64,000 nt of DNA from Pelodera strongyloides (GCA_036852015.1 JAANDG010000276.1:62001-126000), one strand, 5' to 3'. Shown: positions 36,738 through 49,421, numbered from the stretch's first letter. The notes: generated by a model not told the origin, from the letters alone. Translations and numbers: made by a program.

Positions 36738-37498
36738 ATGACATCATCATTGCACTCACAGCAACAATCACATACCCACGATATCGAAGAAAGGCTTCTT
36801 CCTAGTTTGTTTCCTGACGTGACACGATATCTTCTAGACACTCAGAAGAACTGGATTCTCTCAGAAGCACTCTTTTGTAAATTCAGCGAAGTTACCAATG
36901 TGAGTATTATTCGCGGCCTCGGTATATGAAGATGTAGTGTAGTGTTAGTAACAATTCGAAATGAGCAGGTGTGGTGATATGCTGATGAGTAACAACTAAA
37001 AGAGCGTTGAATAACAACTTAATAAGTAAATAATTACAGACAATCGAACTCAAGAAACCGCAAGTACATGACGCTTATCTCATGCTTTTTACAACAATGA
37101 GCGATCACTTTTCTATATATCAGGTAGTGTTTTTTTTTGTATTGAAATGCATGGAACTCAAATGAAGTGTTTCGAGTCATGGTTCAAGCCGCCAAGGATT
37201 CCATGAAATGGTGATGAAACAGTGGCTAATCAAAATGCAAGCATATTTTGTGATAATGGTTTCGAACAATAAATCAGATTTTTAGGAAGAGCAGTCCACG
37301 TACTTCGGTTGTGCTATAGACTACATCGTACAAGTGTTACACTTCTACCATGCTCGGTTTTATCGTAATTATCCGCAGTGCATGATCTGTGGTTCTTTTG
37401 AATCATTGTCAAAGAGAAGGCGTGACTCGGTGTCTTCGGGGATCCCATCACCCACGTTCCCACCACAAGACTGGGCCAGCTTTTCCAGAAGTATGTGA
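36738..37498 (+). CDS. three-exon gene of unknown function, about 152 residues
   Basis: Exons 36738-36899, 37040-37123 and 37286-37498 join at phase 0 with GT/AG ends. The start ATG lies only 4 bases after TTGCAG, an ideal trans-splice acceptor. The protein is mostly helical and cytosolic-looking: after a Ser/Gln/His-rich start (SSLHSQQQSHTHD) come ERLLPSLFPDVTRYLLDTQK, then TTMSDHFSIYQEEQSTYFG and AIDYIVQVLHFYHARFYRNY, and a Ser/Pro/Arg tail with KRRRDS. No membrane segment or recognised domain. GTATGTG just before the stop (37491) is a perfect donor, so the gene may continue past 37490; no onward exon was found. It stands head to head with the small minus-strand gene, starts 176 bases apart. 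Confidence 0.6.
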
Positions 37499-38188
37499 AG
37501 ATTGCATCATCATTTGATACCATAACAAGTTCACACACGGGCCGAGGATCAGAACTTCATGTCAATGGGAAATATTTTTCCTGAATGGAAAAAAGAATTA
37601 AGCACATATGTGATCAGCTGCTTTATCCAAATCACAACAAAATTAACTCAAGGTCTCTGCGCCAAAACAAAAAAATCATTGATTCAGTTCAGAACCATAT
37701 TCGAAATTAAACAAATATTAACTCTTAAAAGCTACTCCTAAAAAAAACTTTATTGTGTTCTGTTCAATGACAAACTGTGCGTTACACTTTTCTTTTGTGT
37801 ACGTAATACATATTATTACAGCGTTGAACATTGTGTTCGCCTAGTTACTTATCTGCATAAACTCGAGCTTTCTGTCATGTTTTGTTAATGTGAGCCTGAC
37901 AATGCTATCATGTATATACCGCTCTGCTATTGCTACAACAGGTATATTTTTTGACTGTTAACTAGTTTAGATGCCTTACTTCATTATCTAGATATATGTT
38001 TCACTATGCAAATCATATTTATTCCGTTATTGTAACATTTTTTGGGTGAGTTGATATTTTCTGTGTGTTTTTGATAAATCGCGTAAATAAAAATCTTTAT
38101 TCTCACAGTTTTTAAATCAACATTTTTCAGTTGCGTTTTTAATCAACGAAATATCTTGTTTTAGCTAATGTTGATATTTAACAGACAT
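37499..38188. other. 3' flank, no gene seen
   Basis: T-rich spacer. An AATAAA at 38086-38091 could serve the gene ending at 37498, but would give a long 3' untranslated region. Confidence 0.35.
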
Positions 38189-38464
38189 TAGGGCGCGTTC
38201 GGGATTGATTTTCCGAAAGGAAACCGTACAAATTCATCGTTCGGGATGGACTTTTTGGAAACGTTCCAATGCTTGGAGAAAACAAAAAATACAGTATGAA
38301 TTAGCTTGCGAAAAACGTTTCCCGCGCATATTTTTCAAATTTTCCATGCTAATTCATACTGTATTTTTTGTTTTCTCCAAGCATTAGAACGTTTCCAAAA
38401 TGTCCATCCCGAACGAGGATTTGGCCGAGTTTCCTTTCGGAAAATCAATCCCGAACGCGCCCTA
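38189..38464. mobile_element. TA-flanked fold-back element (272 bases)
   Basis: The element 38191-38462 is flanked by TA. Its inverted ends are identical for over 30 bases, beginning GGGCGCGTTCGGGATTGATT. The arms continue to match over about 120 bases with a dozen or so differences, meeting near 38320. A TA duplication suits Tc1/mariner-type mobilisation. No coding capacity. Confidence 0.8.
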
Positions 38465-38980
38465 ACCAACGATTAACGGAGCAAATATATTTATATAAAT
38501 GATTTGCATCGATTAACCAATTTTAGTCCCCATTGTAAAAAAAATGTCTGGGAAGAAAACTAGAGTAAGAATTGTATAGTACCCAAATGTGAAAAAAAAA
38601 CTCAGCAATCAAATGAGCACAGTGAAATAATTGGAAATTGTTTTGTTTGACTTATTCGCATGATGTTATTGACAATAAGGCCCTTGCTTGGATACACCTG
38701 ATAAGATATAGGCGCCTTTGCAATAAGTGTATCACAACATGAAATTATATCATCCACTATGTTAAGAGGGCGAGGATTGCATGAGCAAGAAATTGTTCAA
38801 ATTGGCCGTTTGGAAAGACATGGACTATGCGAAAAATTATTGCCGGTGTTTTATGACTTTTTTGAATCTGGTTTTATCATTATTTCTTGAATATTAATGG
38901 TGAACTTGGGCGATTGGTCAAACTTTTGGTCTGTTGATGAGCTTTGGTGGGGATCGATACTTGTTCTACCATGTGATGCG
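38465..38980. other. intergenic, no gene seen
   Basis: AT-rich spacer between the fold-back element and the 3' end of the minus-strand membrane-protein gene. Confidence 0.4.
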
Positions 38981-38986
38981 TTTATT
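38981..38986 (-). terminator. polyadenylation signal for the two-membrane-segment gene
   Basis: TTTATT on the plus strand is AATAAA on the minus strand, 109 bases beyond the stop codon at 39095-39097. Confidence 0.5.
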
Positions 38987-39094
38987 CACTTCTTTGCTGT
39001 TTTTTAATACCCAGTGACTTGTCGACATGTAGTGAATGGTTTTCAATGTTTCAAGACAACGCAACTAATCAGTACAGTTGCACAAGAACTCCTC

Positions 39095-41088
39095 CTATAT
39101 GAGATAGTTCCTTTCATTGAGCACAAAGTTCTCCCCTTGATACAGGTGTTGGGGTGTTGTTCGTCTTATTGAGCCATACTTCGCGCATTCGCATACATCT
39201 GAATGCACAGGCGACACATTGGTAGCCGAAGATGATGCTCTCGGAGAAAAGAGATCGGACTTCGAAATACGACCAAGGCCCGGCACACCCTAAATCAAGG
39301 CATAAAAAAATACTTAAAAAGACAAGTGACCAAAGCAAATGACACACTAAATAAGCCAGTATTAAAAAGGCGAATGCAAATTTCAAGCATGAAAACAATA
39401 TGCAACAAAATGTACCCAAGGTATAGGATTGCAGGTGCAAACCGTGAAAACCTTAATGAATCATTTTTAAGAGTGTGGTTATGAAAAATTATTAGACTAC
39501 ACACACCTCAATGTTGAGAGTTGTGGCATATTTGTCAGACAGACGGTAAGCAAGCATGGCTCACATATGACTTACATTTAAATTACTGAGCGGTGGTTCG
39601 TATTGCGAGTAAATAATGCAGTCGGTTGCATCCGGCGGCGGTCCGTGAAGCGTGACCTGCGAACTCGCTTGTGTACTCCTGCTCGAACTGAAACATTCTT
39701 TTCTATGAGTTTTCTAGACAATCATGTACAAAAACCGTTGATCTTTTCTGGCTCCCTTTAACAAATTTGAGAACATTTTTCCTCGATCATAACGTTATAT
39801 TTAGACTGCAATTCATCATAACAAGCAAAAAAGTTTCTTTGTCAGCTGATCAAACGATTAGTTCCCTTTGTGATTAAACGAAAACAATTCGAAGCGATAA
39901 ACCGGTAAATCAATGTTGCTAAAAAAAAAACAGAAACAATAACTTTCCAAAAATATAAGAATATTCAATAACTATCATGTACCCGTTCTGTTTTATCCGT
40001 CCGTTGGTTTGCGTCGGAGGTAGCGACTGAGGTCTTTGATATTGCGGGTGTTCTTCCACGTCAAAATGTTCCACCCCGGGATAACCCATGCCCCGAAAGG
40101 AATGATTCACGGTTCGACCCAAGACTGGATTTGACATCTAAATATTTTTGTTTCGACAATTATGAGAATAAAACTGGAACTTTTAATTTACTGTTTGCTC
40201 ATTTCCCAATTTCTTGGAATGTTTGCATCTCCAGACATCTCATTCGAGACAAATACATACTGTAGACGCTACACAGTTGGCCGACAAATTGTTATAACAA
40301 ACAGCTGTAATTTCATTCTGAACATAATGGGAATTTTGCTAAGAACACACCTGATCCATTAACCGCGAATCTATTGAACCTTCGCGTCCATGCATCATTG
40401 CCGGACCCCAGTCGATTAGCACCTGGAATTATAACAATGTTTATTGAAACGCACCAGCAACGGGTTATAATAACAGTTAATACAACCAATAAAATCACTT
40501 ATGCAAAAATTGAAAATAATGCTTAGCATTTAAAAAAGAAAAGAGTGTACTTATTTCATAGTCAAATTAAGGATTCCAATAAAATCACTTTGAAGAAAAC
40601 CTACTTTTCCGCATAATACCAATCCGACGACCATTGTTGTTGGACCAGCAAGCCAAACCTGAAAAATTACGTACAATTCAAATTTATTAATTGGACCAAA
40701 CAAGGCATGGCTTCATAATGAAACTTGAACGATAGGTAATTTAATTTACCTTTCCGATTTGGGAATCTTTTTGAAATATCGAGAAAACAGTAAATACGAG
40801 ACCCGTCGTCAACAATCCGAAAGAGACGCAGCCGTAACTAAAAAAATTTACATTTTGATTTTCTTCCCTCTTCAAATTTGCGTTGCTTTTAGAAGCAAAC
40901 ATAACGGTAGTTTCGTAACGTAGTACCATCACTTGATACTAACTTCTTTAAAGGCTTATTTCTGCACACACTACTCACTATAAGCTGTATGTTTTAAATT
41001 TAGGATCGTTCTTGCCTGATAAGGTGTATTTGATGTCTGTGTAGGTTGGGACACATTGGGCGGGCACGGGTCGCCGCGCGGCCTGCAT
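39095..41088 (-). CDS. two-membrane-segment protein, 261 residues, unknown function
   Basis: Seven exons in transcript order: 41088-40979, 40837-40750, 40658-40605, 40422-40351, 40137-39983, 39687-39576 and 39289-39095. All junctions agree in phase. ATG at 41088 follows a TGCAG acceptor by 5 bases, indicating trans-splicing. Two hydrophobic stretches are evident: residues about 39-58 (GCVSFGLLTTGLVFTVFSIF) and about 67-87 (WLAGPTTMVVGLVLCGKVLI), joined by a short polar turn: a hairpin in the membrane. A 36-residue N-terminal tail precedes; a long, disordered, Pro/Ser/Tyr-containing tail follows (SLPPTQTNGR, IIYSQYEPPLSN). The WLAGP motif entering the second segment recalls small two-pass proteins such as the PIRT family, but that is a weak resemblance. 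A stretch near 39495-39545 reads like a further exon but has no usable acceptor. Confidence 0.78.
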
Positions 41089-41092
41089 CCGA

Positions 41093-41099
41093 GCTGCAG
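41093..41099 (-). promoter_or_regulatory. probable trans-splice acceptor
   Basis: On the minus strand, GACTGCAG ends 5 bases before the ATG at 41088 and is preceded by a GT-repeat rather than by an exon. The short distance to the ATG is typical of spliced-leader acceptors in nematodes. Confidence 0.45.
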
Positions 41100-41724
41100 T
41101 CACACACACAGACACCCAGAGAGTGACGACGCTCACTGACAAGCAATACAATCAATCAATCATCGATTGTTATAGAACAATACATTACTAGCGGATTGTA
41201 AGTGCACACTATACATTAAATAAAGCTACCCAAAAATATATAACTTTGATGTAGTTTAGACACATCAAACAAACAGTATAACGTACGTATTCAGTTTCTT
41301 ATAGATAGATCCAATATCATTCCTAAGAAAATAAGTATTTATCTACAAAAGGCTAAGCTCTCGGAACTGTGTAAGAAAAATGCTTGCTTCGTGTTAGGTA
41401 GATAGGGTAAAATAAGGGCATCTAAATAGAAAGTTGCGTCTGAAATGTTTCAGTTTTTAATATAGCAGCGTCTTACCTATGAAAATTTGTTCAACACGCC
41501 CTCGTTAGCGTTTAGCGTGTTCTAGTTGATCAGTCGAGTAATAACATAGCACTGGAAACATCTTGATTTGACAGGTGCAAAACGTTTTCATTCCGAGTAC
41601 TATTCATTCGAAAGTCAAAAAAAATACATTACATCAAAGCAGCAGGCACATACTGCCGAAGTTTTAGAAACTCAAACAGCACAATTAATTTTGATATAAT
41701 TTGCGAGAAAAATTATGTTTGACG

Positions 41725-41895
41725 TTAAAGCGAAATGCCGGCCTCTTTGGAAAATTTGCATATGATAAGCAAATCCTATGTATCCTATGCTAATTTTGCG
41801 CGATTGCCGTGGACGATCGCGCAAAATTAGCATAGGATACATAGGATTTGCTTATCATATGCAAATTTTCCAAAGGGGCTAGCATTTCGCTTTAA
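41725..41895. mobile_element. TTAA-flanked near-perfect palindrome (163 bases)
   Basis: The element 41729-41891 is flanked by TTAA (41725-41728; 41892-41895). Its arms, starting AGCGAAATGC, match almost completely over about 75 bases and meet at a few-base turn near 41811. No coding capacity. The near identity of the arms implies a young or gene-converted copy. Confidence 0.85.
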
Positions 41896-43849
41896 GGGAA
41901 ATTAATTTCCTTTCGAAAATGCACTGTCTACATCAAATGGCAATAGCATTTAGGTGAAAAGAATTTTCTTGATTTAGACAAATCTACTTACATAATATAT
42001 AGTATGTCACATGAGAACTTCGCACTTGTGGCAACAGTCTTCTAGAATAATCGGAGCTTTGGCTCATAACTCCATTGTGTATTCAGTGAATATTCTATGA
42101 TCATGAGAGCGACCAACAAAGGGTGAAAATCTTAGCGGACTAGAAAAGCCTAAAATCCTACTATTCATGTCACGTGCGCAATGTTACATATAAAGTTTTG
42201 TACAAAGGACTTAGAATAATCGATTACAATAACAGATAATCTATTGCAACAATAACAATATTCTGTGGGAGCAATCAAATATTCCTTTTTTCTGCTAAGC
42301 GACTACAGTACAAATGGTTTCGTTATACGTACATTGCTTTCTCTTCATAATATTATTTGATGCACACCTCGGTGTTATTTAATAAATAAATAAATAATTA
42401 AATATAGCAATTGTTCATATTTTTCGTTCAATGTGCATACTATTAGTATCAATCCGTTCATATAAATTTTATTTGATGGTGAATCTGTGACAATGCTCAA
42501 GTACATAAACCACCAGCAGCTAAAGTAGTACAGAACAAGGTAACTACTGTGACCTACGTCTAGTAAACGAGTAGGCAGAGTTAATAAATGAGAAGTTAAG
42601 TGTGTTGAAAGTAACATTAGCAGCAGAAGCATGGGTGGTTCATTTTGCAATCCAGCAGCTCTACATAAGCGTCTGGCGCTCTCTATTTTAAGCACTATGG
42701 CTTCCTTTCTCTTCTCCTCCTTTTTGGTCTATTTCATTGAAAAAAGAGGGGCACTTTTGGTGGTAGTGCCCTCCCTCGAGTACTTACACAGACGCACATA
42801 CACCGAAAAATTAGTGCACAGTTGAAAGATATATTGTTGCTCTTCTCATTAAACAATTAAAATGTGTCATGCATTCTCGATAGAAACGGAAGAAAACAAA
42901 AAAGAGGTCCCACATACGAGACTGTCGTCTCAGGACATTTTAAATTAAGATTTATCCAACATAAAATACATCTATGGAGCTATTCCTATGTATACAATAA
43001 AGTGCTCAATTGAAAATATTATTATTGATTGAACTGAATTACTCTGCTTGAAATTGTTATGTCAATGCATTGTGGAGACGTAGTTTTCGGGGTTTGCTCT
43101 TCAGAGAAACACTCTGGAATGATCGTTCAACTGTGAATAAACCAATTTTTAGCAGACAAGGTCCAAATCATGGGTGCCTGCTTCATTGAATTATGCACGT
43201 AACGTGAAGTCAAATGACAGTGTATGTAGAAGAGTGTGATATATGAAGACTGTCCTTTTCCATATCTAAGATTAACCTATTTGTTATATTATTTGTTAAT
43301 AGCATTAATAAAAACAATGTAATATTCTAGCTTCCTTAACACAAACAATCATGATAAATACACCAACAATAAAGGCTAAACGGATAAAGTGAACAAAAAT
43401 TTCTTTGGTATAACATCATTCCTTATGAGGGTGGTAATATTTAAAACAAACACTCTTAAGAGAGTATCTGACCCTCTGAGGAAACGTCTAGTGGTCCTTA
43501 GACCCCATGCTGAAAATTACTTCATAGTCAACATCACTGTTCAAATATTTCCAAGAACCCATTAGATTTGAAATTGAGGTGAAAAAGAACAAACATTCGC
43601 CCGTTAGAAAGGATCAAAACTGTGGTTTTACTTGTTAATAAAGTTTCCTTTCCTTGGAGAGCTCGATCGAGGCACACGTACTAGAAACTAAACAGTTATT
43701 GTGTTATAAAAGCGGATTGGGTTTTCCCCCAAGCACTTCACGCGCGCTTTTGATTTATACAAGGAAGATTTCGTTATTTAATTTGTTTAAGCAGATAAAC
43801 AAACTTGGCGCTAGGTTTGACGCTCATTGTTACCTTGATGCATGTTGCT
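41896..43849. other. no gene seen
   Basis: About 2 kb of AT-rich DNA with only short, unconvincing open frames. An AATA-type microsatellite lies at about 42379-42398. Confidence 0.45.
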
Positions 43850-44216
43850 TTAAAGGGTCAGGACCATTTCAATAAAACCTTATTTTTTATTTATCCACCT
43901 TATTTTCCCTCACGAACATAGGCGAAAACTAAACATCTAAATTTGTGATCGTATCGTTCCGGATCAATAAATACTTTGATATTCCCGTACCATTTCCCAC
44001 TGCCATACCGTATCCCGGGGCTAGCACAAATATCGTGATGGCCACTCAGCGTGCACAAATTCTGTATGTGCGTGACAAATGCGATAGAGTGTTGGGTAAC
44101 TGCGGGTATGCTAAATTGTCCCTTTCTTTTGTTCGAAAAAACGTACTGGTCGTGATGGAGAATCAGATAGAGATATATAAAATAGGGGGTAATTTGAAAT
44201 GGGCCTGACCCTTATA
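43850..44216. mobile_element. decayed TTAA-type inverted-repeat element
   Basis: The left end (43854 onward: AGGGTCAGGACCATTTCAA) is the inverted copy of the right end (AGGGTCAGGCCCATTTCAAA on the minus strand, ending at 44212). The left flank is TTAA; the right flank is TATA, one or two changes from TTAA. The terminal motif resembles the element at 950-1304. No transposase. Confidence 0.6.
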
Positions 44217-45020
44217 TCGAATCAAATCGAGAGAGATGCATACTTCGAAGGATACACTACAGTAATAAAGTTTGAGTACATACAACTGTCTAAAAGTTAT
44301 AATGCAGAAATTCATCAGTTATTGTAAAAAACCCAAAAAACGCATAAACGAATACAGCTAGGACTGCTAGGCTAGGACTGTTTTTCAGGGCCCCGAAGGG
44401 GTCCCTGCAGTCCGCTCTGGTCTACCGAAGTAGTGCGCTCCTGAGAATAGGCCATCTTTCATTACGGAATGGGAAGAATTGAACTACTGTTTTGGTGGTT
44501 TGCAATTGAGGTTTGTGATTAAAGCCTTTGAATAACGGGTCATATTAAAAGTGAACACGAGGATGTTAGGAAGAAAAGAATAACATGGTGAATGAATGAA
44601 GAAATTAAGGTTGCTGATACAAATTTCTGATACAAACTAGGGAAACCATACATGAAGAGGTAGAACTTTGTAAGCTATAAATGAGATAAATAGATCTTTT
44701 GTGAGGTATAGATTAGTGGTCAAAACGAATGGGAAATACCATTAACGATGCCACGGCAACCTAACATATTAAATAATATAATTCTCCGTCAACTAGTTGC
44801 TTAACTCCCGGTAACCTAATTACGATTATTCCTAAGTATATAGATTATTAAATAATAAGATGTGGACGTTCTTTGAAAAAATGTGTATTTACTCTTGGAT
44901 ATTAATACAAAATCTATAATCTAAGATTCAGGGAAATCGGTCAAACGGAAAATGAAGTATTTGAAGCGTCCTGCTCAATCATCCAGTGACTTTGAGATAT
45001 CTGGGAGTTTCTCTGATTCT
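44217..45020. other. no gene seen
   Basis: A GC-rich imperfect hairpin lies at about 44376-44413 (GGACTG ... CAGTCC with AGGG/CCCT inside). The rest is AT-rich spacer. Confidence 0.35.
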
Positions 45021-45155
45021 TCAGATAAACTCAAGGTCTTTCAAATCGGATTCGCTCGCTCGTTGTGTTGTTAAAGTGGATTTATCTGCTCGCGCGTCAT
45101 ACACTTTTGTTTCACTTGCGAACCGCGGCAAATCCCCCATTCTGTGAACACCGCA
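45021..45155 (-). CDS. candidate 3'-terminal exon
   Basis: After a TTCAG acceptor the frame reads through MGDLPRFASETKVYDARADK and SDLKDLEFI to a stop at 45021-45023. It is polar, acidic at the end and coding-like in codon choice. An acceptor five bases earlier is also possible. It may be the last exon of the region's minus-strand gene. Confidence 0.35.
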   Translation of the reverse strand, partial: CGVHRMGDLPRFASETKVYDARADKSTLTTQRASESDLKDLEFI

Positions 45156-46129
45156 CTGAACTGATGACGGAGAGAGGGCAATATGAATGCATTTGCATAT
45201 TCTGACGCACAACGAGTATCGGATTATTCGACTCACACGGTTGATGGCACAAAAGATCTGGTTCACGAGAAGAATTGAACTGGACAGATAGCATGTGTGG
45301 ACTAACCTGGCTAACTCAGCCGGCAAGAAATTTCCCGATGTTTTTCGTACGTGTTCATCATGTTTCAAAATGGTAAATGAAGCTATCAAGTATTGTGACT
45401 GCATGAATAACGGAGACATGCATATATCCATTTGACAACCCGCGCTCATGCCTTGTGTTTTTCGATGTTTGATATTTTAAAAGCCAAAATGAACGAAATT
45501 TGTCGAAAAAATGAAAGTTACACCCTGGGACTACCGCCAGTTGGCGAGAATATATTAATTTTAAATCGCTAACTTTTTTTGTAATAATCAACGACGTAGG
45601 AAGTTTAGAATAAGACACGAATATGCGAAAAATGATGCTGAAAAGGTCGATGAAGATGGTATTTTCCATTTTATGATAAAATATTTCCCAGGTTTCTTAC
45701 GTATATACGCATGCAGTTTGGATAAGGACGGCAGCCAGTGCAAATTGGTGATTTGGTTCTGACAAATATTGAATGCGAATGACTTCTGGATTAATACGGA
45801 ACTCCAAATTGTGTACAATAACGGAACAATTATATTGCTCACTCAATTACAGCATCAGGTAATCACGTGTTTGGTTTAACCCATCTCTCCCCACTATCCC
45901 CATATAGGGAAATGGAATAAAACAAAATAAAATATCTTTGTGGAAACATTCTTACTGAGCGAGCTGATCAAACTGTTATAAAATTCCGCTTCGTAATAAC
46001 TGCGCTTACTGTCTTCTGAAAACAAAAAAAAAATATTAACCAAAGTTAAGAGTTTCGCCGAGTGTTTTGAAGTTCAAACTTTAGAAAACTAGTCGAGTAA
46101 TATACGGTTGTTGAAAGTTGGGTCGAAGA

Positions 46130-46255
46130 TGTTGAGTCTCTCGAAATGCTTTCTACTGGTGCTGAAGGCACAATGTGCATTATTCACAACAATGCACTCG
46201 GCCCAAAGGAACTCAAAAACTCCCTGAGCCGAAACACGGTAAAGCACAAGGGGTT
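46130..46255. CDS. exon-like segment open on both strands
   Basis: On the plus strand the frame encodes EDVESLEMLSTGAEGTM and HNNALGPKELKNSL, ending in an ACG|gtaaag donor. On the minus strand another open frame encodes GVFEFLWAECIVVNNAHC and KHFERLNIFDPTF after a GCTCAG acceptor. Both use coding-like codons. The minus strand agrees with its neighbours. I cannot decide between them. Confidence 0.25.
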
Positions 46256-48085
46256 TTTAGAAATTTGACATCAGCGTAACGAAAGAAATAGACTAACATA
46301 AACATGTCAAGAATAAATTTGCTCTAATTTCAATATTTAGATTAATTACGAACATTTTATGTTGAAGCAAAAGTGGTGCTGAATCAAGAGCCCATAGATA
46401 GGCTCTCAGTTTTGAACTTGTTTTGGCAACTTCTTGGCTGTCCGATATTTCAGAACGGAAACGTCACTCTCCATTGGTAGGAGTGAAGGTATTCGGAGGG
46501 ACTCCAATTGAGTGAGGTTGGGATCAGCAGGACCAAGGGGCAACCACACAATGGCAAGCACTCAATTGATCCGGAGCCTGGAGAACACAAAGCCAAATAC
46601 ACATACATAAAGAGTACGAAGTCTGAATGGAACAATAAGATATACATCAGCGCCGAATAAACTAGCTCATGTAATGACATACACGCTGGGAATCTAACGA
46701 ATCATTCGAAACGACCGTATGTGTATCATGACATTCAACCAAAAAATCACACATCTTTCCATAGAACAGGGGTTCTGCTCCCATTTTTTTTATCCGAAGC
46801 TTAAAAAAGAAAGAAAGATTGGAATTTGAGTTGCCGACCGAGTAAGTGAGAATGAAGTCGTTCAAATCTGATTGCTACATACACAATAGACACGAGAGTA
46901 TATGATTAGCCTGGACGTGCAAAGGGGATTACGGAGAGCAGCTTTTGTTGAGGATAAAAACACATTCGTAAGTTCACATCCACCCATATAAAAGAGGTAT
47001 TCAGAAGAGGTTGCGTAATGGCAAGACTAACAATAAGCTTTAATGACGTCACACCTATAAAAAATTACATCGAAACATCAAGTAATCGCAATGTATCATT
47101 TTTTTTTAAACATATACCACAGATACCGCAATTACGTAAAGGCTGTGTGTTTATTTAATAATATGAGTAGCACATAGTTAGGCACTATTGAGCCAACGTA
47201 ACGGCATCCAAAAATCATATAAATAAGGGTGCAAATAGTGTATCTGGTTACATAGTACACATATTGCAGATCATGCTTGCAGACATTTATAAAGCAAGCT
47301 ACACCACAAAAGAAATATGGGAATCCATAGACATATTGATGTCATAAAGCTACAAATACCAAACAGCGAAGGCGAAAGCTAGCTTCTGTATTTCCTTCAA
47401 ACGATACCCTCTAGGCGATACAAATACATTGAGGGTGATCACATGTCATGGAAGAAGCTAAATAGAAGAAACAAACACGGTAATAAAATGTATATCTTCA
47501 TTGCGATGGTAACAGTGCCTGGGTCACATATTGGTACATGTTGTTTTCGAATCGATTGTCCGTTTTTCTAAACTAACAACAACTCTTTTATGCAATTCTC
47601 ACCTCTGGGGGCATTCATCTCAAATTACGTTTCCCATCATTCGGACACCACATTTCAGTCTTGTTTGCATTTGAAAGTATTGTTTACATGCACCATAATT
47701 GTCACAAAAACCGTCTGGGCCGACACAATAATTTATTGCGTACAAATACAATTCAAAATACAAATATATATGCAACGTATCTTTGTCGAGTAAAAAGAAA
47801 AGATAACACAAATAAAAAGAAAACTAATCATTCAAATAGATATCGAACCGTCGAATGGACAACGTTTCCGATGTGCGCAGCTCTGCGATGTACGGAAAAG
47901 TGTTTCGTCTGAAACAAACAAATAAGACCATATTTAGGCAACAAATGGTGAGTTCCACACATAATTCAATAATTTTCAAGAAGATACGCACAATTCGACA
48001 AATTTCGAGACTGAATACTATGATTTTTTAGTTTGGTAGCCAGATTCTTAACTGGGGGTAGCATTTCTACATTTGGAGTAGTGAA

Positions 48086-48852
48086 CGAGTTGCCAATAAA
48101 GCATAATGGTATGGATAGGGACTGTCAAAAGTAAAGGAATACAGTTAACACAAATAAAATAAACATATCAATAAAGAACGATACCTAACAGTACAGGTCG
48201 CAACATTATTGTTATATTGCCACCAGAAGATTGTTGTCTGTGTTAAAACTTCATTGGAAATGTGTCGAAATCACCAACAGATGAGAATTCGACAAAGAGA
48301 ACAGAATCGTGAACAACTTTGCGAGCCTGAAACATTTGAAGTAAGGATGAAAAGGTGCAGGAAGTCCTATAATTCCTTTAAAAGTAGTTGAGTTTGATGT
48401 TTATCACTAACGAAAGCAATTGCCCCCCCCCTCATTATCTCATTACCTTCGCAATCCTTTGAATGTAAATCCGTTGGTATTCAAGTCTTCCATTGTTTCC
48501 ATTGGCTCCTTAAACTTGGGAGAAAACCTTATGTCGTACATTGGTCTTCGTAGTGTTCAAGCAGCAATTCCTGCAATTTACTAGTTTTACAAAGTTTAGC
48601 GTTTTCATTCTAAAAAAGATTTTTTATGTAATTCTTTTAGAAGAAAGCCTTAGCGATATGTTCAGCATTCTGATGCGATATTTCTATGGAAGAGAAAAGG
48701 AGAAATGTAGCAACATCTACTTTATTAGGAATAGAATACTTAATCGACCGCAGAGAAAATAAGACCAACCTGTTTGGGCTTAAGAGCCGTGATTTCGAGG
48801 CATTATAGAAGGCTCATATCCAACGGTCATGCTGCTTCCGATAAACGTGGGC
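48086..48852 (-). repeat. duplicated block, copy 1
   Basis: One of three related blocks of about 0.75 kb. From the plus-strand left end it runs from GAACGAGTTGCCAATAAAGC through an AAGAACGATACC motif (a minus-strand donor) to the FIGSSMTVGY exon at its right end. Its version of the third exon contains a stop (FPMKF then TAA) and the first exon ends early in a stop, so this copy is damaged. Confidence 0.7.
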
Positions 48853-49174
48853 GTTAGCATTCGTTCCCGCGAATCAATATGACCAACAGCCAAATCCTGG
48901 AATACAGGCAATGCACGTGATCTAGGAGTTTTGAACTTGTGCTTTTAGTAGGCATATGTAAAAATCCATAGTTCGTAAACAGATCAAATGTAGTAAGAAC
49001 CTAAACGCATTCTGAATTTCCCACTTTGTGTCCTAGTTCCGATACGTTCCGGAAGTCCACCACTATGCACAGACCCTGATTTTTTTCAACTCAGGCTCAG
49101 ACGCTGGAGTTTGAGAAAAGTGTTCAATAAGCAGAATAGAGGTCAAAAACCTAATCAGCCATAAACAAGCTAAC

Positions 49175-49287
49175 CTATTTTTTCCTATGCATTTGGTGTG
49201 GTCCGCGCGGTTGATCTTCAAACCATTGTCATCCATATTTCGTCTGGCGGTGTTCAGTACCAGATAACGCGGACTCTCCACATCCAC
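49175..49287 (-). CDS. intact unique exon between blocks
   Basis: After an ATATAG acceptor the exon encodes VDVESPRYLVLNTARRNMDD followed by NGLKINRADHTKCIGKN, ending AG|gttagc. Codon choice is strongly coding-like and there is no second copy in the window. No domain is recognised. Confidence 0.45.
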
Positions 49288-49421
49288 CTATATTAACACA
49301 AAGGTATATCATACCGTAAAGTATAACGATAATGATATGCAAAGGCAAAGTGTGCTAAAAAGGTTTAAGCTAGGACTGACCCAACCAAAGACAAAGCTTA
49401 TACTCTAAGAATTTCCGAGCA

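Noticed and set aside
39495..39545. Exon-like stretch (HAYRLSDKYATTLNIE) in the last intron of the two-membrane-segment gene
   Set aside because: Its only acceptor lies about 16 bases after the preceding donor, too short for an intron; direct joining of flanking exons keeps frame.
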